Origin: Burkholderia lata
Lineage (GTDB): Bacteria; Pseudomonadota; Gammaproteobacteria; Burkholderiales; Burkholderiaceae
Direction of reading: 5' to 3'
Assembly: GCF_902499335.1 (NCBI RefSeq)
Contig: NZ_CABVQK010000009.1
Coordinates: 1 to 64,000, forward strand
Length of the DNA: 64,000 bases
The notes beneath the pieces were generated by a model. The model searched no databases. It was not told where the DNA came from and worked only from the letters and a program-made list of their open reading frames with translations. Below are positions 1 through 7,619 of this stretch, one piece after another. The first letter of the stretch is position 1, and each line of letters opens with the position of its first letter. A program made the translations under genes and the position numbers.

Positions 1-60
1 AATAGATGTACTACGCTGTCTCAGGGTGGGTCAGATTTAGATGAAATCGGTGGGTTAAGA
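1..60. mobile_element. possible terminal fragment of an insertion sequence
   Basis: The first 60 bases contain the imperfectly repeated words GGGTGGGTCAG and CGGTGGGTTA separated by an AT-rich spacer. From general knowledge, IS21-like elements often end in similar GGTGGGTCA-type repeats, so this may be the outer end of such an element lying mostly to the left of the window. No transposase gene or second end is visible here, so this is a weak call based on word resemblance alone. Confidence 0.25.
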
Positions 61-64
61 CTCG

Positions 65-358
65 GTGGAAATCAACATCCCAAGACAAGTGTGGGCCGGG
101 TTGCAAAGCAACACAAATAGCCATGGCTCACATCGCCACGATTGGTATGACAATTGGAAGCGTGTGCCGCAGAAAGGCTGCACAGAGCCTCTAGGTCTAC
201 TTCGTCAGGTCATCAAGACGATCGACAAAGCCATCCCCGGCGATTCGATCAAGTTCTCGCTAAAGCAAGATCACGACAACCTTCGACTCGGAGCGGCCGT
301 AGAAGCCAATCTTGGCGATGCGCTCAAGTGCCACATCGACCTGCACGGGGAGGGTTAG
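65..358 (+). CDS. small hypothetical protein in a lower-GC segment
   Basis: This is an open frame of 97 codons starting with GTG and ending TAG. I do not recognise the protein. It is mixed in character, with a Trp/His-rich first third and a charged second half, and has no signal peptide or membrane segment. Its codon use is less GC-biased at third positions than the neighbouring genes (CTT, CTA, CGA, CAA occur often), which fits foreign or decaying DNA. It begins directly after the possible insertion-sequence end, so its 5' end could be artificial. It may not be a functional gene. Confidence 0.3.
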   Translation: MEINIPRQVWAGLQSNTNSHGSHRHDWYDNWKRVPQKGCTEPLGLLRQVIKTIDKAIPGDSIKFSLKQDHDNLRLGAAVEANLGDALKCHIDLHGEG

Positions 359-784
359 CCGAACGAGCCGAGTAGCTTCGGCAGATGGCTTGCGCCTTGA
401 ACTAAGCATCGACCTCCCCATTGGCTTTGAGGAGACACGCCCCAGACGTGAAACGGCGATTGAGCGTCGTCAATGCGGCGACATCGATCTGACACCATCG
501 ACTAAACATTGCGTCGTAGGCCGTCACTGCCAAATATTCTCCGATCATTTTCTGCCTATCCATACGGATTACATGCCCAACGCATGAAAGGTAGCCAATT
601 ATTCAAAGACAACTTATTGAGACTGCGGACATCTTTTCTGAGAGACAACAAAACCCGTCGACACCAATCCAACCCCTTCACTCCCCCGTACCGGCATTCG
701 TCAAACCAACTGTACCGGTACTGTACAGAAAACCGTCGCTAAACTGACCTCCATCCCAGTCCAGAACCGAATGGAGAATCCGCG
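359..784. other. gene-poor, lower-GC stretch upstream of the LysE gene
   Basis: I see no convincing gene here. Short open frames exist but lack ribosome binding sites and family resemblance. The base composition is visibly less GC-rich than the rest of the window, and the segment ends where the LysE promoter region begins. It may be the edge of inserted DNA. The last part holds a dyad that is listed separately. Confidence 0.5.
688..728. promoter_or_regulatory. GTAC-rich dyad, candidate MocR/GntR-type operator for the LysE gene
   Basis: Positions 710-728 read CTGTAC-N7-GTACAG, a perfect 6-base inverted repeat whose centre carries the palindrome GTACCGGTAC. A further GTACCGG lies at 688-694. 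Repeated GTAC half-sites of this kind are typical of MocR-type GntR regulators, which often sit beside LysE-family exporters. No such regulator is present next to it. The dyad lies 57-75 bases upstream of the LysE start codon. Confidence 0.45.
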
Positions 785-1399
785 ATGGAATTCCTCACCC
801 TGAGCGCGCTGCCCGCCGGCATGCTGTTCGCGCTAGTCACGTCGATCACGCCCGGCCCGAACAACACGATGCTGCTCGCGTCCGGCGTCAATTTCGGTTT
901 CCGCCGCACGATGCCGCACCTGTTCGGAATCAGCATCGGCGTCGCGATCCTGATGCTCTGCGTCGGCTTCGGCCTCGGCGAAGCATTCAAGCGCATGCCG
1001 CTGCTGTACACGATCCTCGAAGCCGCGAGCGTCGCGTACCTGCTGTACCTCGCGTGGCGCATCGGCACGTCGGGCGAAGTGAAGGCGCACGGCGGCAAGC
1101 CGCGGCCGATGACGTTCATCGAAGCCGCCGCGTTCCAGTGGATCAATCCGAAGGCATGGATGATGGTGCTGACCGCCGCGACGACGATCCGCCTGTCCGC
1201 GGACTACGGGATGAACGCCGCGTGGATGGCCGTCGTGTTCATCCTGATCGGCTTCCCGTGCATCAGCCTGTGGGCCGCGTTCGGGCTCGGCCTGCGCCGC
1301 TTCCTGTCGAACGCCCGCGCGCTGCGCATCTTCAACGTGACGATGGCCGTACTGCTGATCCTGTCGCTGTATCCGCTGATCGCGCACCTGCTGGCGTAG
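785..1399 (+). CDS. LysE/RhtB-family amino-acid exporter
   Basis: This is a 204-residue inner-membrane protein with about six hydrophobic segments, the usual length for LysE/RhtB translocators. The hallmark TPGPNN motif is at residues 22-27 in the first segment, and an NPKAW motif follows in the middle of the protein. Family members export amino acids or related small molecules such as lysine, arginine, homoserine or threonine; the substrate cannot be told from sequence. The ATG follows a GGAGA ribosome binding site at the usual distance. It stands alone, with a GTAC dyad upstream that probably controls it. Confidence 0.9.
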   Translation: MEFLTLSALPAGMLFALVTSITPGPNNTMLLASGVNFGFRRTMPHLFGISIGVAILMLCVGFGLGEAFKRMPLLYTILEAASVAYLLYLAWRIGTSGEVKAHGGKPRPMTFIEAAAFQWINPKAWMMVLTAATTIRLSADYGMNAAWMAVVFILIGFPCISLWAAFGLGLRRFLSNARALRIFNVTMAVLLILSLYPLIAHLLA

Positions 1400-1509
1400 T
1401 GAGCGCTCACCGCGCGCCCGTTGAGATTCGCCCGATGCAGGCGTACCCTTTTGCTACGGGCGCGCGCCACCGTTTCGCCGGTTGCGCCGCTGCTGCCGGG
1501 AGAGTGCCG

Positions 1510-1758
1510 ATGAAGCCATTGCTGAGAGCGGGCGAACACATCGAGGGGATGCACTGGATCGCCGAGTATCACCCGCTCACGCACCAGATTCGCGTGCTGC
1601 GCGAAGACATCGAGATCGGCACCTACAGCGCGCCGCCGGCGATGTTCGGTGAAGAGGAAGAGATGGGCGCCGCGAACCTCGCCGATCATCGCAGCCGGGA
1701 GGCCGCGCTGCGCGCGTATCTGCGCAACTTCGTGAAGCAACACGACGCGGAAGAATAG
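1510..1758 (+). CDS. small acidic hypothetical protein (82 aa)
   Basis: This 82-residue frame starts at ATG behind a GGGAGAG ribosome binding site and ends just before a strong hairpin, so it is probably real. The product is soluble and acidic, with a conserved-looking start (MKPLLRAGEHIEGMHW) and a charged C-terminal helix. I recognise no domain and assign no function. It is convergent with pcaK. Confidence 0.6.
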   Translation: MKPLLRAGEHIEGMHWIAEYHPLTHQIRVLREDIEIGTYSAPPAMFGEEEEMGAANLADHRSREAALRAYLRNFVKQHDAEE

Positions 1759-1759
1759 C

Positions 1760-1811
1760 CGGCGGCCCGATGGCCGCCGTATCGGCGGGCCGGCGCATCG
1801 CACCGGCCCGC
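1760..1811. terminator. two GC-rich hairpins between convergent genes
   Basis: Two perfect stems lie between the 82-aa gene and pcaK. The first is CGGCGGCC-N4-GGCCGCCG (1760-1779) and the second is a 9-bp stem, GCGGGCCGG/CCGGCCCGC (1785-1811). Neither has a clear T run, but their place between two converging stop codons suggests they end transcription from both sides. Confidence 0.55.
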
Positions 1812-1818
1812 GCTTCGC

Positions 1819-3177
1819 TCAATGCCCGAGCGATTCGATCTTGCCTGCCGGCTGCGTCACGCCATGCGGCCGCGCCATCTGCTTGATCAGCAGCGCGACA
1901 CAGGCGAGCAAGCCCGCGACGGCGATCGTGGCGAACACGCCCGCGAACGAGAAATGCCGGCGCGTCAGCTCGGCGACGAGGAACGATCCCGCAATCCCGC
2001 CGAAGCGGCCGACGCCGAGCATCCATGCGACACCCGTGCCGCGCCCTTCGGTCGGATAGAAAGCGGCGGCGAGCGCCGGCATCGACGATTGCGCGGTGTT
2101 CATCAGCACGCCGGCCACGAACACGACCAGCACGAGCAGCCCGACGTTACCGGCCGCCTGCCCGATCGCATAGACGCTCACCGCCGTCAGCGCGTAGCAC
2201 ACGGCGATCACGCGGTTCGCGTTGAAGCGGTCCATCAGCACGCCGCACAGCACCGCGCCCACGCCGCCGAGCGGGAACAGCGCGGAGATCAGCGTCGCGC
2301 TCTTCGGCGTCAGGCCGGCATCCTTCAGCAGGATCGGCATCCAGTTGATCGACGCGTAGAAGATCACGAGCCCCATGAAGTACGCGAGCCACAACATCAC
2401 CGAGCCGACGAGGTACGAGCGCGACAGCACGACGCCGAGGCCCTTGCTGCCGGTCTGCGGCGCGGTCTCCGTCATCGCGAACGAGCCGGCGTTCAGCGCA
2501 TCGCGCGAGATGCGCGCGAGCGTCGCGCGGATCTTGTCGACGGCGTGGTTATTGGCGACCATGAAGCGCACCGATTCCGGCATCTTCAGCAGCAACAGCA
2601 CGCCGAGCAGCAGCGGCGTCACGCCGCCGAGGATCAGCACGCTGCGCCAGCCGAAATGCGGAATCATCCATGCAGCCAGGAACCCGCCGAACGCGGCGCC
2701 GAGCGGGAAGCCGCAGAACATCAGGTTGATCACGGTTGCACGGCGCTTGTCGGGGCAGAACTCGCCCATCATCGTGACCGCGTTCGGCATCGCCGCGCCC
2801 AGCCCGACGCCGGTGATGAAGCGCAGGATCGTCAGGTGCCCGATGGTCGTCGAGAACGCGGACATCAGGCATGCGACGCCGAACAGGAATACCGAGCCGA
2901 GCAGCAGCGAGCGGCGCCCGAGCTTGTCGGACAGCGGGCCCGACACGAGCGCGCCGCACGCGAGGCCGAACAGCGCGGCGCTCAGCACCGGCGCAAGATC
3001 AGGTTTGGTGAGGTTCCATTCGCCGAGCAGCGACGGCGCGATGAAGCCGATCGCGGCCGTATCGAAGCCGTCGAGCAGCACGATCACGAAACACATGAGG
3101 AACACGAGCCATTGAAAACCGCCGAACGGCTGCTCGTTGATGAAGGTCTGGACATCGACCACGGGTGTGCGATTCAT
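1819..3177 (-). CDS. pcaK: 4-hydroxybenzoate/protocatechuate transporter PcaK (MFS, AAHS family)
   Basis: This is a 452-residue, 12-segment major-facilitator permease. The first membrane helix contains LLDGFDTAAIG, the DGxD motif of the aromatic acid:H+ symporter family, and the cytoplasmic loop between helices 2 and 3 has SDKLGRRSLL. Family members import 4-hydroxybenzoate and protocatechuate across the inner membrane, and this gene is the last of a run of 4-hydroxybenzoate degradation genes, which supports that substrate. I start at the ATG giving MNRTPVVDV, preceded by an AGGAGACT ribosome site; the frame extends a few codons further upstream without one. The 274-base gap to pcaC contains a duplicated hairpin that lies in the pcaK leader. 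Confidence 0.9.
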   Translation of the reverse strand: MNRTPVVDVQTFINEQPFGGFQWLVFLMCFVIVLLDGFDTAAIGFIAPSLLGEWNLTKPDLAPVLSAALFGLACGALVSGPLSDKLGRRSLLLGSVFLFGVACLMSAFSTTIGHLTILRFITGVGLGAAMPNAVTMMGEFCPDKRRATVINLMFCGFPLGAAFGGFLAAWMIPHFGWRSVLILGGVTPLLLGVLLLLKMPESVRFMVANNHAVDKIRATLARISRDALNAGSFAMTETAPQTGSKGLGVVLSRSYLVGSVMLWLAYFMGLVIFYASINWMPILLKDAGLTPKSATLISALFPLGGVGAVLCGVLMDRFNANRVIAVCYALTAVSVYAIGQAAGNVGLLVLVVFVAGVLMNTAQSSMPALAAAFYPTEGRGTGVAWMLGVGRFGGIAGSFLVAELTRRHFSFAGVFATIAVAGLLACVALLIKQMARPHGVTQPAGKIESLGH

Positions 3178-3194
3178 CGCTAGTCTCCTGTGTC

Positions 3195-3282
3195 GATCCA
3201 AGTTAGCGCTTTAGCGCTTACTTGGATCCCATGCTTCGCGGCCGATCCAGCCGGCGCTTTAGCGCTTGCCCGGATCCCATGC
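3195..3282 (-). repeat. tandem pair of 39-40 bp palindromic units in the pcaK leader
   Basis: Two similar units lie at 3195-3234 and 3244-3282, nine bases apart. Each begins GATCC and ends GGATCCCATGC, and both share the core GCGCTTTAGCGCTT. Each can fold into a hairpin with outer stem GATCC/GGATC and inner stem AGCGC/GCGCT. The outer stem of the unit next to pcaK extends to GATCCAAGT/ACTTGGATC. The copies differ at several stem positions but both keep the fold. They lie 18-105 bases upstream of the pcaK ATG, inside the likely transcript, and could act as mRNA structure, attenuator or protein site. Confidence 0.75.
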
Positions 3283-3451
3283 AAAGCCACTATGTTTATA
3301 AGCGACGCGGCCTCGGAACCGCGTCTTGCCTTTGTTCGCGCACCGGCCATCCGGTGCGCCGCGCGCCGATACTCTGCCGGCGCGTTCATTCATCGTCGAG
3401 GCCCGCCAACCATCAGCGGGCGTCGACTCAACATCGAACTACAGCCGGCAC

Positions 3452-3838
3452 TTAACCGGCCACATCCTGTTCCTTGAAGATCTTGTCCGCGAGATGGAAC
3501 GCGGAATTCGCGGCCGGCACGCCGCAATAGATCGCGGTCTGCAGCAGCACTTCCTTGATCTCGTCGCGCGTCACGCCGTTGTTGCGCGCGGCCCGCAGGT
3601 GCAGCGCCAGCTCCTCGCCGCGGTTCAGCGCCACCATCATCGCGATGGTCAGCAGGCTGCGCGTATGGCGCGGCAGGCCGTCGCGCGTCCAGATCTCGCC
3701 CCATGCATAGCGCGTGATCAGGTTCTGGAATTCGTCGGTCACCTCGGTGCGGTTCTCGATCGAACGGTCGACGTGCGCGTCGCCGAGCACCGCGCGACGC
3801 ACCTTCATCCCTGCTTCGTAACGTTCCTGGTCATCCAT
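3452..3838 (-). CDS. pcaC: 4-carboxymuconolactone decarboxylase
   Basis: PcaC decarboxylates 4-carboxymuconolactone to 3-oxoadipate enol-lactone in the protocatechuate branch of the beta-ketoadipate pathway. The 128-residue product has the full length of the small helical PcaC enzymes. It contains the AhpD-like core with TRYAWGEIW near residue 45, the helix with LLTIAMMVALNRGEEL, and the HLRAARNNGVTRDEI segment that is characteristic of the family. It follows pcaD by about 10 bases in the same direction, so both are in one transcript. Confidence 0.93.
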   Translation of the reverse strand: MDDQERYEAGMKVRRAVLGDAHVDRSIENRTEVTDEFQNLITRYAWGEIWTRDGLPRHTRSLLTIAMMVALNRGEELALHLRAARNNGVTRDEIKEVLLQTAIYCGVPAANSAFHLADKIFKEQDVAG

Positions 3839-3848
3839 CGCCGGTGCC

Positions 3849-4634
3849 TCACGCGGTCAGGAAATCGAGCAGCGCGCGGTTGAAGCCGTCGGTGCACTCG
3901 ATGTTCGAAATATGCGCGGCGTCGAATTCGACGTGCTGCGCACCCGGAATCGCGGCGGCAAGCGCGCGGCCCTGGTCGGGCGGCGTCGACATGTCCTTCG
4001 CACCGGTCACGACGAGCACCGGCAGCGCGATGCCTTTCACTTCCTCGCGCAGGTCGGCTGCGTTCAGCGCGTCGCAGTTCGCCGCATAGCCGTCCTTGTC
4101 GGTATGCACGAAGGTGTCGCGGATCGCGTCGAACAGGCGCGGCTCACGTTCGACGAACACGTCCGTGAACCAGCGCGGCAGCACGGCGTCGGCGAGCGCG
4201 GCCATCCCTTCGGCACGCGCCTTCTGCGCACGCGGCGCCCACACTTCCGGCGAACCGATCTTCGCGGCGGTGTTCGACAGCACGGCGCGAACGATACGCG
4301 ACGGGAAGCGTGCGGCGAGCGCCGCACCCGTCAGCCCGCCCATCGAGATCCCGCAGAAATGCGCGCGCGCGATGCCGACGTGGTCGAGCAGGCCGATCAC
4401 GTCGCCGGCGAGCTGCTCGATCGTGTACGAACCGGCCGGCGCATCGGAATGGCCGTGGCCGCGCGTGTCGTAGCGCAGGATGTTGAAGTGCTGCGTGAGC
4501 GGGCGGATCTGCGGCGCCCACATCTGCAGGTCGGCGCCGAGCGAGTTCGAGAAGACGAGCCACGGCGCGTCGTCGCGCGCGGCACGGTCGATCCGGTAAT
4601 GCAGTTTCACGCCGTTGACAGTGGCGAAAGGCAT
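3849..4634 (-). CDS. pcaD: 3-oxoadipate enol-lactonase
   Basis: PcaD hydrolyses 3-oxoadipate enol-lactone to 3-oxoadipate. The 261-residue protein is an alpha/beta-hydrolase. The nucleophile elbow is GISMGG, and a strand ending in GAKDMSTP carries the likely catalytic Asp. The final AAHIS carries the His. I start at the ATG encoding MPFATVNGVKLHY, which follows an AGGAGAA ribosome site 13 bases after the pcaB stop. The frame runs on upstream into pcaB but that part is shadow. Its position between pcaB and pcaC matches the reaction order. Confidence 0.93.
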   Translation of the reverse strand: MPFATVNGVKLHYRIDRAARDDAPWLVFSNSLGADLQMWAPQIRPLTQHFNILRYDTRGHGHSDAPAGSYTIEQLAGDVIGLLDHVGIARAHFCGISMGGLTGAALAARFPSRIVRAVLSNTAAKIGSPEVWAPRAQKARAEGMAALADAVLPRWFTDVFVEREPRLFDAIRDTFVHTDKDGYAANCDALNAADLREEVKGIALPVLVVTGAKDMSTPPDQGRALAAAIPGAQHVEFDAAHISNIECTDGFNRALLDFLTA

Positions 4635-4647
4635 CTTGTTCTCCTGG

Positions 4648-6006
4648 TTATTGCGCGCCCGCGTGCAGCGCGAGCACGGCGTCGACATAGGCCTGCGCCT
4701 CGCCGACGTAATGAGCGGGATCGAGCAGCCGCGCGAGCGCGTCGCGCGACAGGTGCGCCGATACGGTCGCATCGGCAGCGAGCACGTCGAACAGCGTCGC
4801 GCCCGTGCGCACGGCTTCCTTCGACGCATGTTCGACGACGTGATGCGCGTCGAGCCGGCCGATCTTGTCGCCGAGCGCGAGCATCACCGCTTCGCCGAGA
4901 ATCAGCCCGCGCGTCAGGTCGAGGTTCGCGGCCAGGCGTTCGGTGTTCACGTCGAGGCCCGCGACGATCTGCGCGATCTGCGCGAGCGCGCCGCCGGTCA
5001 GGCGCGCGAGATCGGGCAGCGCATCCCATTCGGCCTGCCAGCCGCCGAGTGCGCGTTCATGTTCCTGGACCATGCCCGCAAACACGGTCGCGACGAGGTT
5101 CGGCGCGCGTACGGCGGCGGTAAGCACCGCCGCGCAGCCGACCGGGTTGCGCTTGTGCGGCATCGTCGACGAGCCGCCCTTGCCGGCGGCGGCCGGTTCG
5201 CCGAGCTCGCCGACTTCGGTCTGCATCTGCAGCGACACGTCGCGCGCGATCTTGCCGAGCGTACCCGTCAGCATCCCGAAGCAGGACGCGGCTTCCGCAA
5301 TGCGGTCGCGCTGTGTGTGCCACGGCACGGCCGGTACCGCGAGCTTGAGGTCTGCCGCAAGCGCGGCCGTGACGCCGGCCGCGTGCTCGCGCAGGCTCGC
5401 GAGCGTGCCGGCCGCGCCGCCGAACTGCAGCACGAGGGTACGCTCGCGCAATTCGGCGAAGCGCGCGCGATGGCGCAGCAACGCGTCGAGCCATTGCGCG
5501 AATTTCAGGCCGAGCGTGATCGGCAGCGCCTGCTGCAGCCACGTGCGGCCGATCATCGGCGTCGCACGATGCGCGCGCGCGAGCGTCGCAAGCGACGCGC
5601 ACGCTTCGTCGAGCATCGGCTCGAGCACGTCGAGCGTGTCGCGCAACTGCAGCACGGTGGCGGTATCGATGATGTCCTGGCTCGTCGCCCCCCAGTGCAC
5701 GAACTTCGCTGCCTCGGGGTCGTCGGCCTTCACCTGCGCGGTGAGCTGCTTGACGAGCGGAATCGCGAGATTGCCGCCGAGCGCCGCGCCGTGTGCGAGT
5801 GCCTCGGCGTCGAGCCGGCTTGCATCGCACGCGCGTTCGATCGGCGCGACCGCGGCGGCGGGAATCACCTGCTGCGCGGCAAGCGCACGCGCGAGCGCGG
5901 CCTCGACGTCGAGCATCCGCTGAATCGTCGCGCGGGGCGACCAGATCCGGTTGAGCGGCTCGGTGCCGCAGATGAGGGAGGTCAGGCGGGCGCTGTCTTC
6001 GAGCAT
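4648..6006 (-). CDS. pcaB: 3-carboxy-cis,cis-muconate cycloisomerase
   Basis: PcaB cyclises 3-carboxy-cis,cis-muconate to 4-carboxymuconolactone. The 452-residue protein belongs to the fumarase/argininosuccinate lyase superfamily. The superfamily signature GSSTMPHKRNP is present near the middle, preceded by a conserved HWGATSQD block and an RTWLQQA segment typical of PcaB. I start at the ATG giving MLEDSARLTSL; the open frame extends 23 codons upstream without family resemblance. It is the third gene of the pcaI-J-B-D-C run. The gap to pcaJ is about 90 bases and contains no thiolase gene pcaF. Confidence 0.93.
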   Translation of the reverse strand: MLEDSARLTSLICGTEPLNRIWSPRATIQRMLDVEAALARALAAQQVIPAAAVAPIERACDASRLDAEALAHGAALGGNLAIPLVKQLTAQVKADDPEAAKFVHWGATSQDIIDTATVLQLRDTLDVLEPMLDEACASLATLARAHRATPMIGRTWLQQALPITLGLKFAQWLDALLRHRARFAELRERTLVLQFGGAAGTLASLREHAAGVTAALAADLKLAVPAVPWHTQRDRIAEAASCFGMLTGTLGKIARDVSLQMQTEVGELGEPAAAGKGGSSTMPHKRNPVGCAAVLTAAVRAPNLVATVFAGMVQEHERALGGWQAEWDALPDLARLTGGALAQIAQIVAGLDVNTERLAANLDLTRGLILGEAVMLALGDKIGRLDAHHVVEHASKEAVRTGATLFDVLAADATVSAHLSRDALARLLDPAHYVGEAQAYVDAVLALHAGAQ

Positions 6007-6094
6007 GGCATCAGATTGGGGAAACGGCGTGCGCCTATTGTCCACCCAAGCGCGCCGGCATGCGCGCAAGCGCACGCGCCGGCACGCTCGCGGT

Positions 6095-6751
6095 TCAGGC
6101 AGCGGCCTTTTGCGTCGCGTCGATCAGCGGCACACCGGTCAGCTTCTGCAGTTCATCGAACGACAGGTCGGTGAAGATCTCGCTCACCGCGAGGCCGTCG
6201 GTCGTCACGTCGAGCACGGCGAGATCCGTATAGATGCGGCTCACGCACTGCACGCCGGTGACCGGATACGAGCACTGCGCGACGATCTTGCTCTCGCCCT
6301 GCTTCGTCAGGTGCTCCATCATCACGAACACCTGCTTCGCGCCGATCGCGAGATCCATCGCGCCGCCGACGGCCGGAATCGCATCGGGCGCGCCCGTATG
6401 CCAGTTCGCGAGGTCGCCGGTCGCGGACACCTGGAACGCGCCGAGCACGCAGTAGTCGAGGTGGCCGCCGCGCATCATCGCGAACGAATCCGCGTGGTGG
6501 AAATACGCGCCGCCGGTGAGCAGCGTCACGTGCTGCTTGCCGGCGTTGATCAGTTCGTCGTCTTCCTCGCCGGGCGCGGGCGCGGGGCCCATGCCGAGCA
6601 GCCCGTTCTCGCTGTGCAGGAAGATTTCCTTGCTCGGGTCGAGGTGATTCGCCACCAGCGTCGGCACGCCGATGCCGAGGTTCACGTACGCGCCTTCGGG
6701 GATGTCCTGGGCGACGCGCTTGGCCATTTCATCGCGGGTCAGTCGTTTCAT
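6095..6751 (-). CDS. pcaJ: 3-oxoadipate CoA-transferase, beta subunit
   Basis: With PcaI, this 218-residue subunit moves CoA from succinyl-CoA to 3-oxoadipate. The catalytic glutamate lies in the HSENGLLGMG segment around residue 47, the conserved signature of the B subunits of class I CoA transferases. An N-terminal GIGVPTLVANHL block and a TLLTGGAYF block follow the family order. The ATG lies 11 bases downstream of the pcaI stop, so the two subunits are co-translated. A 3-oxoacid (acetoacetate) transferase would look similar; the pca context favours 3-oxoadipate. Confidence 0.92.
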   Translation of the reverse strand: MKRLTRDEMAKRVAQDIPEGAYVNLGIGVPTLVANHLDPSKEIFLHSENGLLGMGPAPAPGEEDDELINAGKQHVTLLTGGAYFHHADSFAMMRGGHLDYCVLGAFQVSATGDLANWHTGAPDAIPAVGGAMDLAIGAKQVFVMMEHLTKQGESKIVAQCSYPVTGVQCVSRIYTDLAVLDVTTDGLAVSEIFTDLSFDELQKLTGVPLIDATQKAAA

Positions 6752-6762
6752 GTCGGGTCTCC

Positions 6763-7476
6763 TCAGGCGGCTTGCGATGCGTGTTCGGCGGCCAGCTCGG
6801 CCGCGTGCGCGGCCTGCGGCACCTCGACGACGCGCTGGACGAAAATGCCCGGCGTCACGATGTGTTCCGGGTTCAGCGCGCCGAGCGGCACGACTTCCGA
6901 CACCTGCACGATCGCGACCTTCGCGGCGCTGGCCATGATCGGCCCGAAGTTGCGCGCGGTCTTGCGATACACGAGATTGCCCCAGCGATCGCCCTTGTAC
7001 GCCTTCACGAGCGCGAAATCGGCGTGGATCGGCGTCTCGAACACATACGGCTTGCCGTCGATCACGCGCGTTTCCTTGCCTTCCGCGAGCTTGGTGCCGT
7101 AGCCGGTCGGCGTGAAGAAGCCGCCGATGCCGGCGCCCGCCGCGCGGATACGCTCCGCGAGGTTGCCCTGCGGCACGAGCTCCAGCTCGATCTCGCCGGC
7201 GCGGTAAAGGCCGTCGAACACCTGCGAGTCGCTCTGGCGCGGGAACGAGCAGATGATCTTGCGTACCTGCTTCGCCTTAAGCAGCGCCGCGAGGCCCGTC
7301 TCGCCGTTGCCTGCGTTGTTGTTGACGATCGTCAGGTCGCGCGCGCCCTGTTCGATCAGCGCGTCGATCAGCTCGGACGGCATGCCTGCCGTGCCGAAGC
7401 CGCCGATCATGATTGTCGCGCCGTCGTGGATGTCGGCCACCGCCGACTGAAGCGATTCGAAAATCTTGTTGACCAT
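6763..7476 (-). CDS. pcaI: 3-oxoadipate CoA-transferase, alpha subunit
   Basis: This is the 237-residue A subunit of the 3-oxoadipate:succinyl-CoA transferase. It carries the glycine-rich GGFGTAGMPSELI signature near residue 27 and the GIGGFFTPTGYGT motif that marks class I CoA transferase A subunits. The start codon is preceded by AGGAAGAG. It is the first gene after a 143-base gap following pobA, and that gap holds two paired 15-bp operator-like sites, so this is probably the first gene of a regulated pcaIJBDC(K) operon. Confidence 0.93.
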   Translation of the reverse strand: MVNKIFESLQSAVADIHDGATIMIGGFGTAGMPSELIDALIEQGARDLTIVNNNAGNGETGLAALLKAKQVRKIICSFPRQSDSQVFDGLYRAGEIELELVPQGNLAERIRAAGAGIGGFFTPTGYGTKLAEGKETRVIDGKPYVFETPIHADFALVKAYKGDRWGNLVYRKTARNFGPIMASAAKVAIVQVSEVVPLGALNPEHIVTPGIFVQRVVEVPQAAHAAELAAEHASQAA

Positions 7477-7575
7477 GTCTCTTCCTGATACGAACCCGCG
7501 GCTCGATGCGCGGCCTGTCGAGGGGACACGCGCGTGCCGCGTGCCGCGCCGGGGCCGATATCGACTCCGGTATTT

Positions 7576-7609
7576 GTTCGCTATTCGAACCTAGATTCGA
7601 TTAGCGAAC
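7576..7609. promoter_or_regulatory. paired inverted operator sites upstream of pcaI (PcaR-like)
   Basis: Positions 7576-7590 read GTTCGCTATTCGAAC. Positions 7595-7609 read ATTCGATTAGCGAAC, which on the other strand is GTTCGCTAATCGAAT. The two 15-mers therefore form an inverted repeat with a 4-base spacer. As I recall it, the Pseudomonas putida PcaR operator (GTTCGATAATCGCAC) is very similar. The sites lie about 100 bases upstream of the pcaI ATG. An IclR-family PcaR is the expected ligand, but no such gene is in this window. Confidence 0.65.
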
Positions 7610-7619
7610 GATGGGCCGA

